Shown piece after piece: positions 1 to 7,253 of a DNA stretch of 25,235 nt. The position numbers and the translations under genes were made by a program. Location: NCBI GenBank assembly GCA_900547815.1, contig URHY01000027.1, positions 1 through 25,235 of the forward strand, given 5' to 3'. The first letter of the stretch is position 1, and each line of letters starts with the position of its first letter. The stretch comes from an uncultured Solobacterium sp. (GTDB taxonomy: Bacteria; Bacillota_I; Bacilli_A; Erysipelotrichales; Erysipelotrichaceae). Below the pieces are notes generated by a model. That model did not search any database and had not been told where the DNA came from. It saw only the letters and a program-made list of their open reading frames with translations.

Positions 1-46
1 AATCATTGATTTAGATTATCAACTATAAGCACGACTGCCTGTCGTA

Positions 47-73
47 CAGAAAAAGGATACATCATGTATCCTT
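47..73 (-). terminator. Rho-independent terminator after the 57-residue peptide gene
   Basis: A near-perfect 10-bp inverted repeat (AAGGATACAT at 53-62, ATGTATCCTT at 64-73) is followed, in the minus direction, by a T-run. It lies just past the stop codon of the small gene at 79-252. Upstream of it (31-45) is a minor ACGAC/GTCGT hairpin of no clear role. Confidence 0.7.
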
Positions 74-78
74 CTATA

Positions 79-252
79 TTATTTTTGATGTTTTGAACAA
101 ATGGCTACTCCTACACCGATTGTTGCCATACAAATAACTGAGAACCAGCCAGTGTGAGTAAACACTTGATTGCTAGAACCAATTCCTGCTGCATACAGAG
201 GCATTGGAACAAACAATAATGATGCTCCTGCTAAATAACCTAACTTTTTCAT
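79..252 (-). CDS. Small hydrophobic membrane peptide (57 aa), function unknown
   Basis: This short open frame begins at ATG 252-250 and ends with TAA at 79-81. It has a strong ribosome binding site (AAGGAGGGATTGGAT before ATG) and its own terminator just downstream, so it is probably a real gene. The protein starts MKKLGYLAGASLLFVPMPLY, which looks like a signal peptide or first membrane segment with AA near residues 21-22. A second hydrophobic stretch follows at about residues 36-52 (WFSVICMATIGVGVAI), and the tail is short and basic (CSKHQK). I do not recognise the family. It could be a two-helix membrane peptide, or a cleaved exported peptide with one anchor. A terminator belonging to the gene upstream (318-353) separates the two, so it probably has its own promoter, which I could not place. 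Confidence 0.6.
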   Translation of the reverse strand: MKKLGYLAGASLLFVPMPLYAAGIGSSNQVFTHTGWFSVICMATIGVGVAICSKHQK

Positions 253-317
253 ATCCAATCCCTCCTTCTTTTGTTGGGTTAAAGCTTTTCTACACCAAAT
301 TTATAACGCAGATATAT

Positions 318-353
318 AAAAAAAGAAACCCAGATGGAAAACCTGGTCTCTTT
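318..353 (-). terminator. Terminator after the DUF3284 gene
   Basis: Read on the minus strand, AAAGAGACCAG pairs with CTGGGTTTCTTT, with one bulged G, across a nine-base loop. A run of T residues follows. It lies 17 bases past the stop codon of the gene at 370-801. Confidence 0.65.
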
Positions 354-369
354 TATGGAATAATCTGCA

Positions 370-801
370 TTATTTGTTTCTTTCATTTAAAATAAATTTT
401 TCGATTTCTTTAAACATCTTTTTAGCTTTTTTAGCCGATTGTTTCTCAGCCATCTTTTGTCTCCATGCAGGAACATTCTGTGAAGATATATTCTCATATA
501 TTTCCTCGTATGTTACTTTAATTTTTGATTCGCTTAAAACTTCAATCTTATATGAAATTGTTGTATGATCAATAGCTGTATTAAAAGTTGCCACATATAA
601 TTCATTTGGAACCAATCTTTTAATATGCACTGTAATTTCTGATCCAACTCCTTTTCTTTGTGTTGATTTTTTCTTATATTTCAACCCTTCTTTTAATTCT
701 AGTTTTTTCTTTGTAACATTATTCAATTCTTCCTGTAATGATTTCATCATCACATCATAAAACTCTTTGTTGCTCACATTTAATTCTATACCAACTTTCA
801 T
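370..801 (-). CDS. DUF3284 domain-containing protein (143 aa)
   Basis: A small soluble protein with no signal peptide or membrane segment. Its start (MKVGIELNVSNKEFYDVMMK), central strands (EITVHIKRLVPNELYVATF, TTISYKIEVL, KIKVTYEEIY) and basic helical tail fit the DUF3284 family, whose members resemble small START/SRPBCC-like folds of about 140 residues. The molecular role is unknown. The start is ATG 801 with AGAGGTG upstream. The gene is divergent from tatD, and the two -10 elements overlap (TATAAT on the minus strand at 822-827). A terminator follows at 318-353, so it is monocistronic. The assignment rests on recalled pattern similarity, not on a search. Confidence 0.65.
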   Translation of the reverse strand: MKVGIELNVSNKEFYDVMMKSLQEELNNVTKKKLELKEGLKYKKKSTQRKGVGSEITVHIKRLVPNELYVATFNTAIDHTTISYKIEVLSESKIKVTYEEIYENISSQNVPAWRQKMAEKQSAKKAKKMFKEIEKFILNERNK

Positions 802-802
802 A

Positions 803-831
803 TTGCACCTCTTTTAACACAATTATATACT
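803..831 (+). promoter_or_regulatory. Divergent promoter pair for tatD and the DUF3284 gene
   Basis: On the plus strand, TTGCAC (803-808) and TATACT (826-831) are separated by 17 bases, giving a good sigma-A-type promoter for the hydrolase. On the minus strand a perfect TATAAT occupies 822-827, overlapping the plus -10 by two bases, with no clear -35. The two promoters probably exclude each other. Confidence 0.6.
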
Positions 832-853
832 ATTTTAAGAAAGAAGGTTATTT

Positions 854-1603
854 ATGTATACAGATAGTCATTGTCACATTACTTGTGATCGTCTATATAG
901 TCGAATCGATGAAATTATTGAAAATATTAAAATTAAAAACGTTACTTCTTGCATGATTATGTGCACAAACCCCGAAGAATTAGATCGTGCAAAAAAATTA
1001 AAAGAAGAATATCCGTTCTTTAAAATAGCTTTTGGTTGGTTTCCAAGTGATGCTAAAGAAATAAAGGAAAAAGATATTCAATATTTAATAAATCAAGCTC
1101 CATATTTAGATTGTTTAGGTGAAATTGGCTTAGATTACTATTGGGATACAAGTTTTAATGATTTACAAAAAGAATTATTCATTAAGCAGATTCAAATCGC
1201 AAATGAACACAATCTTCCTATTTCTATTCATATGCGTGAATCTACAAAAGATTGCATGGATATTTTAAAACAATACGCAAAGACAAAAATCATTTTCCAC
1301 TGTTTTAGTGGAAGTAAAGAAACAATGATGGAATGTTTAAAAATGAATTCTATGATTTCTTTTGCGGGACCTATCACTTTTAAAAATGCTAGACACGCCC
1401 CTGAATGTATTGAAGTTTGTCCAATCGATAGAATCATCACAGAAACAGATTCCCCTTATTTAACGCCTGTTCCTTATAGAGGAAAAGAAAATGAACCTAT
1501 GTATGTGGAATATGTTGCCAAGAAAATTTGTGAAATTAAACAACTTGATGATGTAAGTACATGCAAACAAATTGAAGAGAATTTCAATTCCATTTTTAAA
1601 TAG
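854..1603 (+). CDS. TatD-family metal-dependent hydrolase (249 aa)
   Basis: A TIM-barrel metallohydrolase of the TatD/YcfH family; family members are described as DNases or RNA-processing exonucleases. Expected metal ligands are present: the N-terminal HxH (H6, H8 in TDSHCH), E90 in GEIGLDYY, H126 in ISIHMRES, H149 in IFHCFSGS and D199 in TETDSPYL. The length fits the family at about 250-260 residues. The start is ATG 854 behind AGAAGG. Unusual feature: the normally conserved GxHPxxA segment reads GWFPSDA (residues 61-67), so the usual histidine is replaced by phenylalanine. The gene stands alone between a clear promoter (803-831) and a bidirectional hairpin (1609-1632). The exact substrate cannot be told from sequence. 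Confidence 0.9.
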   Translation: MYTDSHCHITCDRLYSRIDEIIENIKIKNVTSCMIMCTNPEELDRAKKLKEEYPFFKIAFGWFPSDAKEIKEKDIQYLINQAPYLDCLGEIGLDYYWDTSFNDLQKELFIKQIQIANEHNLPISIHMRESTKDCMDILKQYAKTKIIFHCFSGSKETMMECLKMNSMISFAGPITFKNARHAPECIEVCPIDRIITETDSPYLTPVPYRGKENEPMYVEYVAKKICEIKQLDDVSTCKQIEENFNSIFK

Positions 1604-1608
1604 AGAAA

Positions 1609-1637
1609 GACCTGTCAATTTCTGACAGGTCTATTTT
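1609..1637. terminator. Bidirectional terminator between tatD and the arsC-like gene
   Basis: A perfect 10-bp stem, AGACCTGTCA (1609-1618) with TGACAGGTCT (1623-1632), is followed on the plus strand by a T-run. It also contains the stop codon of the minus-strand gene (1631-1633), so both convergent genes probably end on the same hairpin. The T-run is better on the plus side. Confidence 0.8.
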
Positions 1638-1984
1638 TGTAAGTTTTCGTATTCTGAAACTTTGTTTCCTATAATGATAGTATCGCCCTGAATTACAATA
1701 GGTCTTTTAACTAACATACCATTGGATGCAAGCAAATCTATCAATTGCTCTTCTGTATATGTTTGTCGCTTTTCTTTTACATTCAATTCACGATACAACA
1801 TACCACTTGTATTGAACAATTTTTTTAATTCTACGCCTCGATCAATCCAACTCTGAATTTCTTCTTTTGTTGGATTTTCTTCTTTAATATTTCGATATGC
1901 AGCTTCAATCCCTAAATCCTGTAAAGCTTTATATGCCTTTTTACAAGTGGAACAAGGCGGATACCCAATAAACAATGTTTCCAT
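1631..1984 (-). CDS. ArsC/Spx-family thioredoxin-fold protein (117 aa)
   Basis: This belongs to the ArsC/Spx/YffB superfamily: a thioredoxin-like fold with an N-terminal active-site loop YPPCSTC (C11 and C14), a conserved FNTSGMLYREL segment in the middle, and a KRPIVI strand carrying the cis-proline. Relatives are arsenate reductases or RNA-polymerase-binding stress regulators (Spx, MgsR); the CxxC is compatible with a redox switch, but sequence alone does not choose between these. I place the start at ATG 1984, which begins the protein directly at the first beta strand. Alternatives are ATG 1993 and TTG 1996, both overlapping the end of prs. No good ribosome binding site is visible, so translation is probably coupled to prs. 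It is the last gene of the glmU-prs operon. Confidence 0.8.
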   Translation of the reverse strand: METLFIGYPPCSTCKKAYKALQDLGIEAAYRNIKEENPTKEEIQSWIDRGVELKKLFNTSGMLYRELNVKEKRQTYTEEQLIDLLASNGMLVKRPIVIQGDTIIIGNKVSEYENLQK

Positions 1985-1985
1985 A

Positions 1986-2942
1986 TTAGTCATCAAAAGC
2001 GTGTGCTAGTACTTCTGATAGTGAAGAGTTTTCTTCAACAGCGTGAATTAATCCAGCTAATAATGGTGCCATTGAAAGAACAGTCATTTCTGGATAATCT
2101 TTTTGGTGCTCTGTTTGATCAATTGTATTTGTACAAACGAATCCAGCTAATTCAGCAGCTTTTAAACGCTCAATAGCAGGACCTGAAAGGATACCATGTG
2201 AACATGAAGCATATACAGCTTTTGCACCTTTGTCTTTTAACATTTTGATACCAGCAGTTAATGTTCCAGCTGTATCTACCATATCATCAATGATAATTGC
2301 AGTCTTTCCATAAACGTCACCAATTAAGTTCATAGCTTCAGCTACATTTGGTTTTGGACGACGTTTGTCGATGATTGCGATAGGTGCACCTAATGCATTT
2401 GCTAAGTTACGAGCACGTACAGCTCCACCGTGGTCAGGAGATACTACAACGATTTCTCCTAATCCTTCCTTATGTTTGAAGTAATCAGCAATCAATCCAT
2501 TGGCAGTAATATCATCTGCTGGAATATCAAAGAATCCTTGAATCTGAGTAGCATGTAAATCAACTGTTACAACACGATCAGCTCCGGCTCTTTCTAATAA
2601 ACTAGCTACTAATTTAGAAGTAATTGGTTGACGAGGTTTTGCCTTACGATCCTGACGTGCATATCCAAAATATGGAATGATTGCAGTAATACTAGCAGCA
2701 CTAGCACGTTTACATGCATCAATACCAATTAGAATTTCCATTAAATTTGCGTTTACAGGTTTACTTGTACTTTGTACAAAATATACGTGTTTTCCACGAA
2801 CAGATTCACCTAATTCAACTAAAATTTCTCCATCCGCAAAATGTTTAACTTCACATTTTCCTAATTCTAATCCTAATTCCTTACAAATATCTTCTGCTAA
2901 ACCAACGCTTGATGATAAAGCAAATACAACAGTGTTTTTCAT
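1986..2942 (-). CDS. prs: Ribose-phosphate pyrophosphokinase (PRPP synthetase, 318 aa)
   Basis: It makes phosphoribosyl pyrophosphate from ribose 5-phosphate and ATP, feeding purine, pyrimidine, NAD, histidine and tryptophan synthesis. The class I sequence is full length and intact: the FGYARQDRK loop (92-100), catalytic H130 in VDLHATQ, the flexible KRRPKPN loop (193-199) and the PRPP-binding loop DDMVDTAGT (219-227). The start is ATG 2942 behind AAAGGATAAATC. It is the middle gene of glmU-prs-arsC-like, 28 bases after the glmU stop; the glmU-prs order is common in Bacillota. Confidence 0.97.
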   Translation of the reverse strand: MKNTVVFALSSSVGLAEDICKELGLELGKCEVKHFADGEILVELGESVRGKHVYFVQSTSKPVNANLMEILIGIDACKRASAASITAIIPYFGYARQDRKAKPRQPITSKLVASLLERAGADRVVTVDLHATQIQGFFDIPADDITANGLIADYFKHKEGLGEIVVVSPDHGGAVRARNLANALGAPIAIIDKRRPKPNVAEAMNLIGDVYGKTAIIIDDMVDTAGTLTAGIKMLKDKGAKAVYASCSHGILSGPAIERLKAAELAGFVCTNTIDQTEHQKDYPEMTVLSMAPLLAGLIHAVEENSSLSEVLAHAFDD

Positions 2943-2970
2943 GATTTATCCTTTCTCATACCCTATCAGG

Positions 2971-3972
2971 TTATTTTATAGTTTTATTATTGCTTACATA
3001 AGACATAGGTCCCACAACAGTTCCCTCACTTATGCAAGAATCGACGACTTTACTTGAATCTACTACTGCATGATTTTCAATTATTGAATTATTCAAATAA
3101 GAACCCGGTAAAATTTCAACAAAATCTTTAATTTCTGTTTTACCTAGAATTTCAACATTTGGATGAATAATGACATCATGTCCAATTTTTACATCTTTTC
3201 CAATAACTGTACGCTTAGGATCTACAATTTGTACTCCTTCTTTCATCCAGTTATTGTTGATTCGATTTCGCATCCATTCATACGCCTTATTTAATTCTAC
3301 ACAATCATTGATTCCCATAACTTCATCACGGTCTTCAACAACCAATCCTTTAACAACTTTACCTTGGTTTGCCAAAATCTTAACTAAGTCGGTTAAATAA
3401 TATTCATTTTGAGCATTATTTGTTGTTAGTTTATCAAGATTATCAAATAAATCTCTATTTTTGAAACAATACATACCCGCATTGATTTCACAGATTTTCT
3501 TTTGTTCTTCTGTACAATCTTTTGCCTCTACAATCGCTTGAACATGACCATTTTCATCACGAACAATACGACCATAATGAGCTCCATCATCCAATACAGA
3601 AGTCAATAGAGTTAATGATGCATCTTGATTTGTTTGGAATAGTTTTTCCAAAGTCTCAGGTTGAATACAAGGACCATCACCATTGATAATCAATGTGTCT
3701 CCATCTTCATCCTTTAATTGTGTAGCCTGCATAACCGCATGACCAGTACCTAATTGGGGTTGCTGCAAAGCAAATTCAACATCTGGAAAAGCTTCTTTGA
3801 TACTTTCCGCTTGATATCCAACAATCACAACAATTCTTTGTACAGATACAGCTCTTAAAGCATCAATGATATAAGCCAACATTGAACGATCAATAATCGT
3901 ATGCATTACCTTGCTACGATCAGATTTCATTCGAGTTCCTTTTCCAGCCGCCAGAACAATCGCATTACGCAT
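2971..3972 (-). CDS. glmU: GlmU-like N-acetylglucosamine-1-phosphate uridylyltransferase, C-terminally short (333 aa)
   Basis: The N-terminal nucleotidyltransferase domain is intact: LAAGKGTRMKSDRSKVMH (7-24), the uridine-binding QPQLGTGHAV (71-80), metal-binding D99 in GDGP, and NEYYLTD (189-195). It should join UTP and GlcNAc-1-P to give UDP-GlcNAc. From about residue 250 a left-handed beta helix begins (VIGKDVKIGHDVIIHPNVEI), but the protein ends at residue 333, just where GlmU normally carries its acetyl-CoA-binding acetyltransferase site. Usual GlmU length is about 450-460. The stop is a normal TAA 28 bases before prs, and I see no continuation in the intergenic bases. The N-terminal function is well supported; the second GlmU activity is probably absent from this protein. 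First gene of the operon, start ATG 3972, with AGGTG upstream. Confidence 0.85.
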   Translation of the reverse strand: MRNAIVLAAGKGTRMKSDRSKVMHTIIDRSMLAYIIDALRAVSVQRIVVIVGYQAESIKEAFPDVEFALQQPQLGTGHAVMQATQLKDEDGDTLIINGDGPCIQPETLEKLFQTNQDASLTLLTSVLDDGAHYGRIVRDENGHVQAIVEAKDCTEEQKKICEINAGMYCFKNRDLFDNLDKLTTNNAQNEYYLTDLVKILANQGKVVKGLVVEDRDEVMGINDCVELNKAYEWMRNRINNNWMKEGVQIVDPKRTVIGKDVKIGHDVIIHPNVEILGKTEIKDFVEILPGSYLNNSIIENHAVVDSSKVVDSCISEGTVVGPMSYVSNNKTIK

Positions 3973-3996
3973 ATTTTCACCTGACTTTCCTCATCT

Positions 3997-4024
3997 ATTC
4001 TAACAAAAATCGCAGCACTTTAAA
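3997..4024 (-). promoter_or_regulatory. Probable promoter of glmU-prs-arsC-like
   Basis: On the minus strand TTTAAA (4019-4024) is followed after 16 bases by TAGAAT (3997-4002), about 25 bases before the start codon. The -35 is weak, but it is the only good pair in this 92-base gap. Confidence 0.45.
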
Positions 4025-4035
4025 AGGTTACAATA

Positions 4036-4063
4036 GAAAAAGACAATACAAATAATTGTATTG
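4036..4063 (-). terminator. Terminator of the comFA-comFC operon
   Basis: A stem of CAATACAA (4044-4051) and TTGTATTG (4056-4063) is followed on the minus strand by TCTTTTTC. It starts right after the stop codon of the coiled-coil gene. Confidence 0.75.
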
Positions 4064-4064
4064 C

Positions 4065-5411
4065 CTAATCTAAATCATCCAATTGTCTTTGATAGCCATC
4101 TATTTGTGAATTTATTGAATCCACTTTTGATTGTGCATCTGTAACATCTGAATTTGCACTATCCAATTTACTCTGAGCTGAATTCAATTTATTCTGTAAA
4201 GAGGATACGTTTGAATTCTTTTGTGCTGCTGACAAAGCAGCTTTCGCGTTATCTAAATCTGATTTTGTAGAATTAACTTGGTTTACTAAACCTTGATGTT
4301 CTGAATAAAGTTTTTGTAATTCAGAATACTGATCCTGTGTTAACTGATCATTTGGAATTTTCTCTAATTCAGAGCGACGATTTTCACATGCCTGTAAATC
4401 ACTACTAGCACTATCATATGCTGATTGAGCACTACTCACAGCATTTTGTGCATCCGATAATGAAGAATTGGCAGAATCAACTTTTGATTTTAAAGAATCC
4501 ACTTCGCTTTGTGCAGCCTCCTGTGATTTTTGAGCACTTAACAAATCTGCTTCCGCCTTAGTAAGCTGCTTCTTTAAATCACTGATTTTCTGTTTTAATT
4601 CAGCTTTCTTTTCTGCAATCTCCGTATTGTTGTTTTTCTTTTTAGAATTTGTTTTCTTATTTGCCTTCGCAAGTAATTCATTAAAGTTTTTACCCGTAGC
4701 TTTCTCTAAAATCTCATCAATTTTTTCTCTTTGTTTACGAGTTAAACTATTATATTTACTCTCAAGATCAACAATTTCTTTCTTCTCACTAGAAGATAAT
4801 GAATTGTAGTTATTCGCAAAATCTAATAATTCTTGATAATTCTTCTTTTGAATTTCTTCTGTTTTTTCATCCGAATCCGATAATCCACTAGTTACTAGTT
4901 TGATACCACCAAAAATCAATAATGAAATCAATAAAACGCCTACAACACCTAATCCAATATATAATCCTGTCTTAGAGTTGTTTTTCTTAAATGTTTTTTT
5001 CTTAGAATCCTTCTTCTTATTGATAACCTCTCTTTTTAGTTGAGGCCCCTTACCTTCTTCTAATAAAGATTGAATCTCATCATCATCAATCACAACTGTT
5101 TTGTTTGTAGCATCCGCCTCTTTCTTTAAATCATCCGCATTCCACATGACCGTACGAGTTGCAGATAAATCTTCTTCTTTAGGTTCGTTCAAATCTTTCG
5201 AACCTACCACAAGCGTATCACCTAAAGATGGTTCCACTTCTTTTGACTGGAACGAAATCTCTGGTTGAGGTTTATGTTTATTTACTCGACTACGAGTTTG
5301 ATTTTTTGTGAATTGATCCATTTTTTGTTCCAATGTATCTTCTTCATCCATTTGAAACGAATCTAATAATTGAGAAATTTCATCATTCTCATTCTTTCTT
5401 CTCTTGTCCAT
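4065..5411 (-). CDS. Single-pass membrane protein with extracellular coiled coil (448 aa), unknown function
   Basis: I do not recognise a named family. Residues 1-130 are polar and acidic; 131-147 are strongly basic (KKKDSKKKTFKK); 149-171 form one membrane helix. By the positive-inside rule the N-terminus is cytoplasmic. The outer part has a helical region (about 185-255) with NSLSSSEKKEI and NSLTRKQREKI segments, then a long Ser/Ala/Gln-rich heptad coiled coil from about 260 to the end. The cytoplasmic part holds three similar Thr-plus-hydrophobic patches (DTLVV at 65-69, RTVMW at 86-90, KTVVI at 104-108) flanked by acidic residues, which look like a repeated linear motif. It follows comFC by 27 bases and ends at a terminator, so it is the last gene of that operon. 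Start ATG 5411, with AAAGGGG upstream. A structural or envelope role is a guess. Confidence 0.75.
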   Translation of the reverse strand: MDKRRKNENDEISQLLDSFQMDEEDTLEQKMDQFTKNQTRSRVNKHKPQPEISFQSKEVEPSLGDTLVVGSKDLNEPKEEDLSATRTVMWNADDLKKEADATNKTVVIDDDEIQSLLEEGKGPQLKREVINKKKDSKKKTFKKNNSKTGLYIGLGVVGVLLISLLIFGGIKLVTSGLSDSDEKTEEIQKKNYQELLDFANNYNSLSSSEKKEIVDLESKYNSLTRKQREKIDEILEKATGKNFNELLAKANKKTNSKKKNNNTEIAEKKAELKQKISDLKKQLTKAEADLLSAQKSQEAAQSEVDSLKSKVDSANSSLSDAQNAVSSAQSAYDSASSDLQACENRRSELEKIPNDQLTQDQYSELQKLYSEHQGLVNQVNSTKSDLDNAKAALSAAQKNSNVSSLQNKLNSAQSKLDSANSDVTDAQSKVDSINSQIDGYQRQLDDLD

Positions 5412-5438
5412 AGTTTCTATCGCCCCTTTGAAACTATT

Positions 5439-6134
5439 TTACCAAAACCCTTTTGATTTGACCACTATGTTTTCTTTATTTGCCAAAATCCATAATGGAT
5501 GAGCCGCCAATACAAACATACAGTCGGGATGAATCAAGCTTTGTGCAGCACTTAAAGTATTTCCTGTCGTACAAACATCATCCACAAGCAATATTTTCTT
5601 TTTTGGTAAAGGATACAATTCTTTTAAAGCCAATATCTCTTTGATATGTGCTCTTTCTGCTTTTGATTTTGAAGATTGTTTTATATCTTCTTTCTTATAA
5701 AATGGTGAATGCACAAAGATATCCAAAGTAGAATATATATCAACTGTTGCTTCAAATCCTCTTTCCATGCGCTTTGCATCACTACTGCATAAAGTACAGA
5801 CACAATATTTTTTAAAAATCTTCTTTAAATATAAGTGTTCACACAAAAAAACATCTTTTAATACAACATCCCTTTGTTCCTTATACTGAAAAAACAACCT
5901 CTCTAAAAACTCATCATACTCATAGAGAACATATAAAGGGATACCATCTATATTATAGATTTGTTTATGTAGCTTGAAATTTTTTGAACAATCCGGACAT
6001 ATCAAAAGATCATTATAAAAGAAAATCTCAAAATTGCGAATTTCACTCATTTTTTTGTGGCAGCATAAACAGTATCGTTCATCTTCGTAATTTGACTCAC
6101 ACAATCTTTGATAGATTCGCTTGAAGCTTGACAT
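5439..6134 (-). CDS. comFC: ComFC phosphoribosyltransferase-like competence protein (231 aa)
   Basis: ComF-family protein needed, where studied, for taking single-stranded DNA into the cytoplasm during transformation. An N-terminal zinc ribbon is formed by CLCC (C22, C25) and CPDC (C46, C49). The C-terminal type I phosphoribosyltransferase loop is ILLVDDVCTTGNTL (181-194). I choose ATG 6134, with AGAGGGAAAGGG just upstream, because it keeps the first zinc-binding CxxC. A later ATG at 6050 overlaps the comFA stop codon as ATGA but would delete that CxxC. With the earlier start the gene overlaps comFA by 88 bases in another frame. GTG 6140 is a further option. The family is clear; the start is less so. 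Confidence 0.88.
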   Translation of the reverse strand: MSSFKRIYQRLCESNYEDERYCLCCHKKMSEIRNFEIFFYNDLLICPDCSKNFKLHKQIYNIDGIPLYVLYEYDEFLERLFFQYKEQRDVVLKDVFLCEHLYLKKIFKKYCVCTLCSSDAKRMERGFEATVDIYSTLDIFVHSPFYKKEDIKQSSKSKAERAHIKEILALKELYPLPKKKILLVDDVCTTGNTLSAAQSLIHPDCMFVLAAHPLWILANKENIVVKSKGFW

Positions 6135-7214
6135 AAACACACACCCTTTCCCTCTGGATCTTTAAAACTTCGTCCCACACGCCCAAAAATCTGAATAAGA
6201 CTGGCTGTGGTAAAGACTGAATGATCTCCTTTAAAAACAACAACTTGAACACTTGGAATCGTGATTCCTCTTTCTAAAAGTGTTGTACACACTAGTGCAC
6301 TCAATTCTTTATTGCGAAAGCAATCTAAAATTTCATCTTTATTTTGTGTAGAAGAATGAATAAAATCTGTCTTCACAAATAAATTTAGAATCATCTTCAT
6401 CCACTTTCCATCATTTTTTCGAGGGACAAAAACCAATGTTTGTTTTCCTTCTTTTTGGAATTTTATGCACAAATAAATTACAATCCATACTTGAATTAAA
6501 ATAGATACCTGTATCACTTTAGGTACAATCAATGGGTGTTTATGTGGCCTTTCAAACAAACACACAAGCTCTATTTTCTTTTGTTTCACAAGTTCCATAC
6601 TCTCTTTGTCTGGTGTTGCACTCAACATTAGTTTTTGTCCAATACACGCCTGATTAGCTATGGCCTGAAGTACTTCATTGCCCACAAAAGGAAAGGCATC
6701 TAACTCATCTAAAATTAATAAATCAAAGGCACATGGATAACGATACAACTGGTGTGTAGTACATACAATAAGGTCTGCATCTGTAACTTGGGTATATCCT
6801 TGAGCCACTTCACATACACTTAATTCAGGAAACGCTATACGCAAACGATTTGCGATTTCAAGAACAACCTGTCTTCGACTGATCGCAAACCCTACTTTCT
6901 TTCCTTGTGCTAAATATCCACAGATACTTTCAAAACAAATTTCTGTTTTGCCTGGCCCCTGTACTGGCGTAAAGTATTACGTCTTTTCCTTTACTTAAAT
7001 GTTGATGTACTTCGTGACTTGCACATTTTTGCGAAGCAGTGAGTTCATAATCCAGTTTAGGTTTACCCTTCCACGTTCTATGCTTCAATTTAACCGGATT
7101 TATTTTTTCATTAACCTCCAACCTAGAAAAATCAATGCATTTACGACAATAATAAACTCCATGATCATACGCAAATAATTTAGGATCTTCATTTTGACAT
7201 CGATTACACTTCAT
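6047..7214 (-). pseudogene. comFA: comFA, DEAD-box DNA-uptake helicase, frameshifted in Walker A
   Basis: ComFA is the cytoplasmic ATPase/helicase of the competence machinery. The N-terminal frame (7214 down to 6930) has a four-cysteine zinc finger (C3, C6, C23, C26), a Q-motif-like ELTASQ, and then ILYASTGA, after which it goes out of frame and stops. In the next frame the sequence resumes exactly as GKTEICFES, then DELDAFPF (DEAD box, motif II), LSATP (motif III), LVFVPRK, HSSTQ and QIFGRVGRS (motif VI), ending at TGA 6047. One extra base at about 6954-6955 (CC instead of C before AGGC on the coding strand) explains everything: removing it restores TGAGKTE. The repaired protein would be 388 residues. 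It is either a natural inactivating indel or a sequencing error; the rest looks undecayed. A terminator of the upstream gene lies 14 bases before the start. Confidence 0.85.
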
Positions 7215-7227
7215 ATACTCTTATACG

Positions 7228-7253
7228 AAAAAAAGTGCAAATTTTTGCACTTT
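7228..7253 (-). terminator. Terminator of the aminotransferase gene
   Basis: A perfect palindromic stem (AAAGTGCAAA at 7232-7241, TTTGCACTTT at 7244-7253) is followed by T residues on the minus strand. It overlaps the stop codon at 7252-7254. It leaves almost no room for a comFA promoter between it and 7214. Confidence 0.85.

Noticed and set aside
2677..3057. 126-codon plus-strand open frame across prs and glmU
   Set aside because: It is the mirror of well-conserved minus-strand genes, has no ribosome site and resembles no protein.
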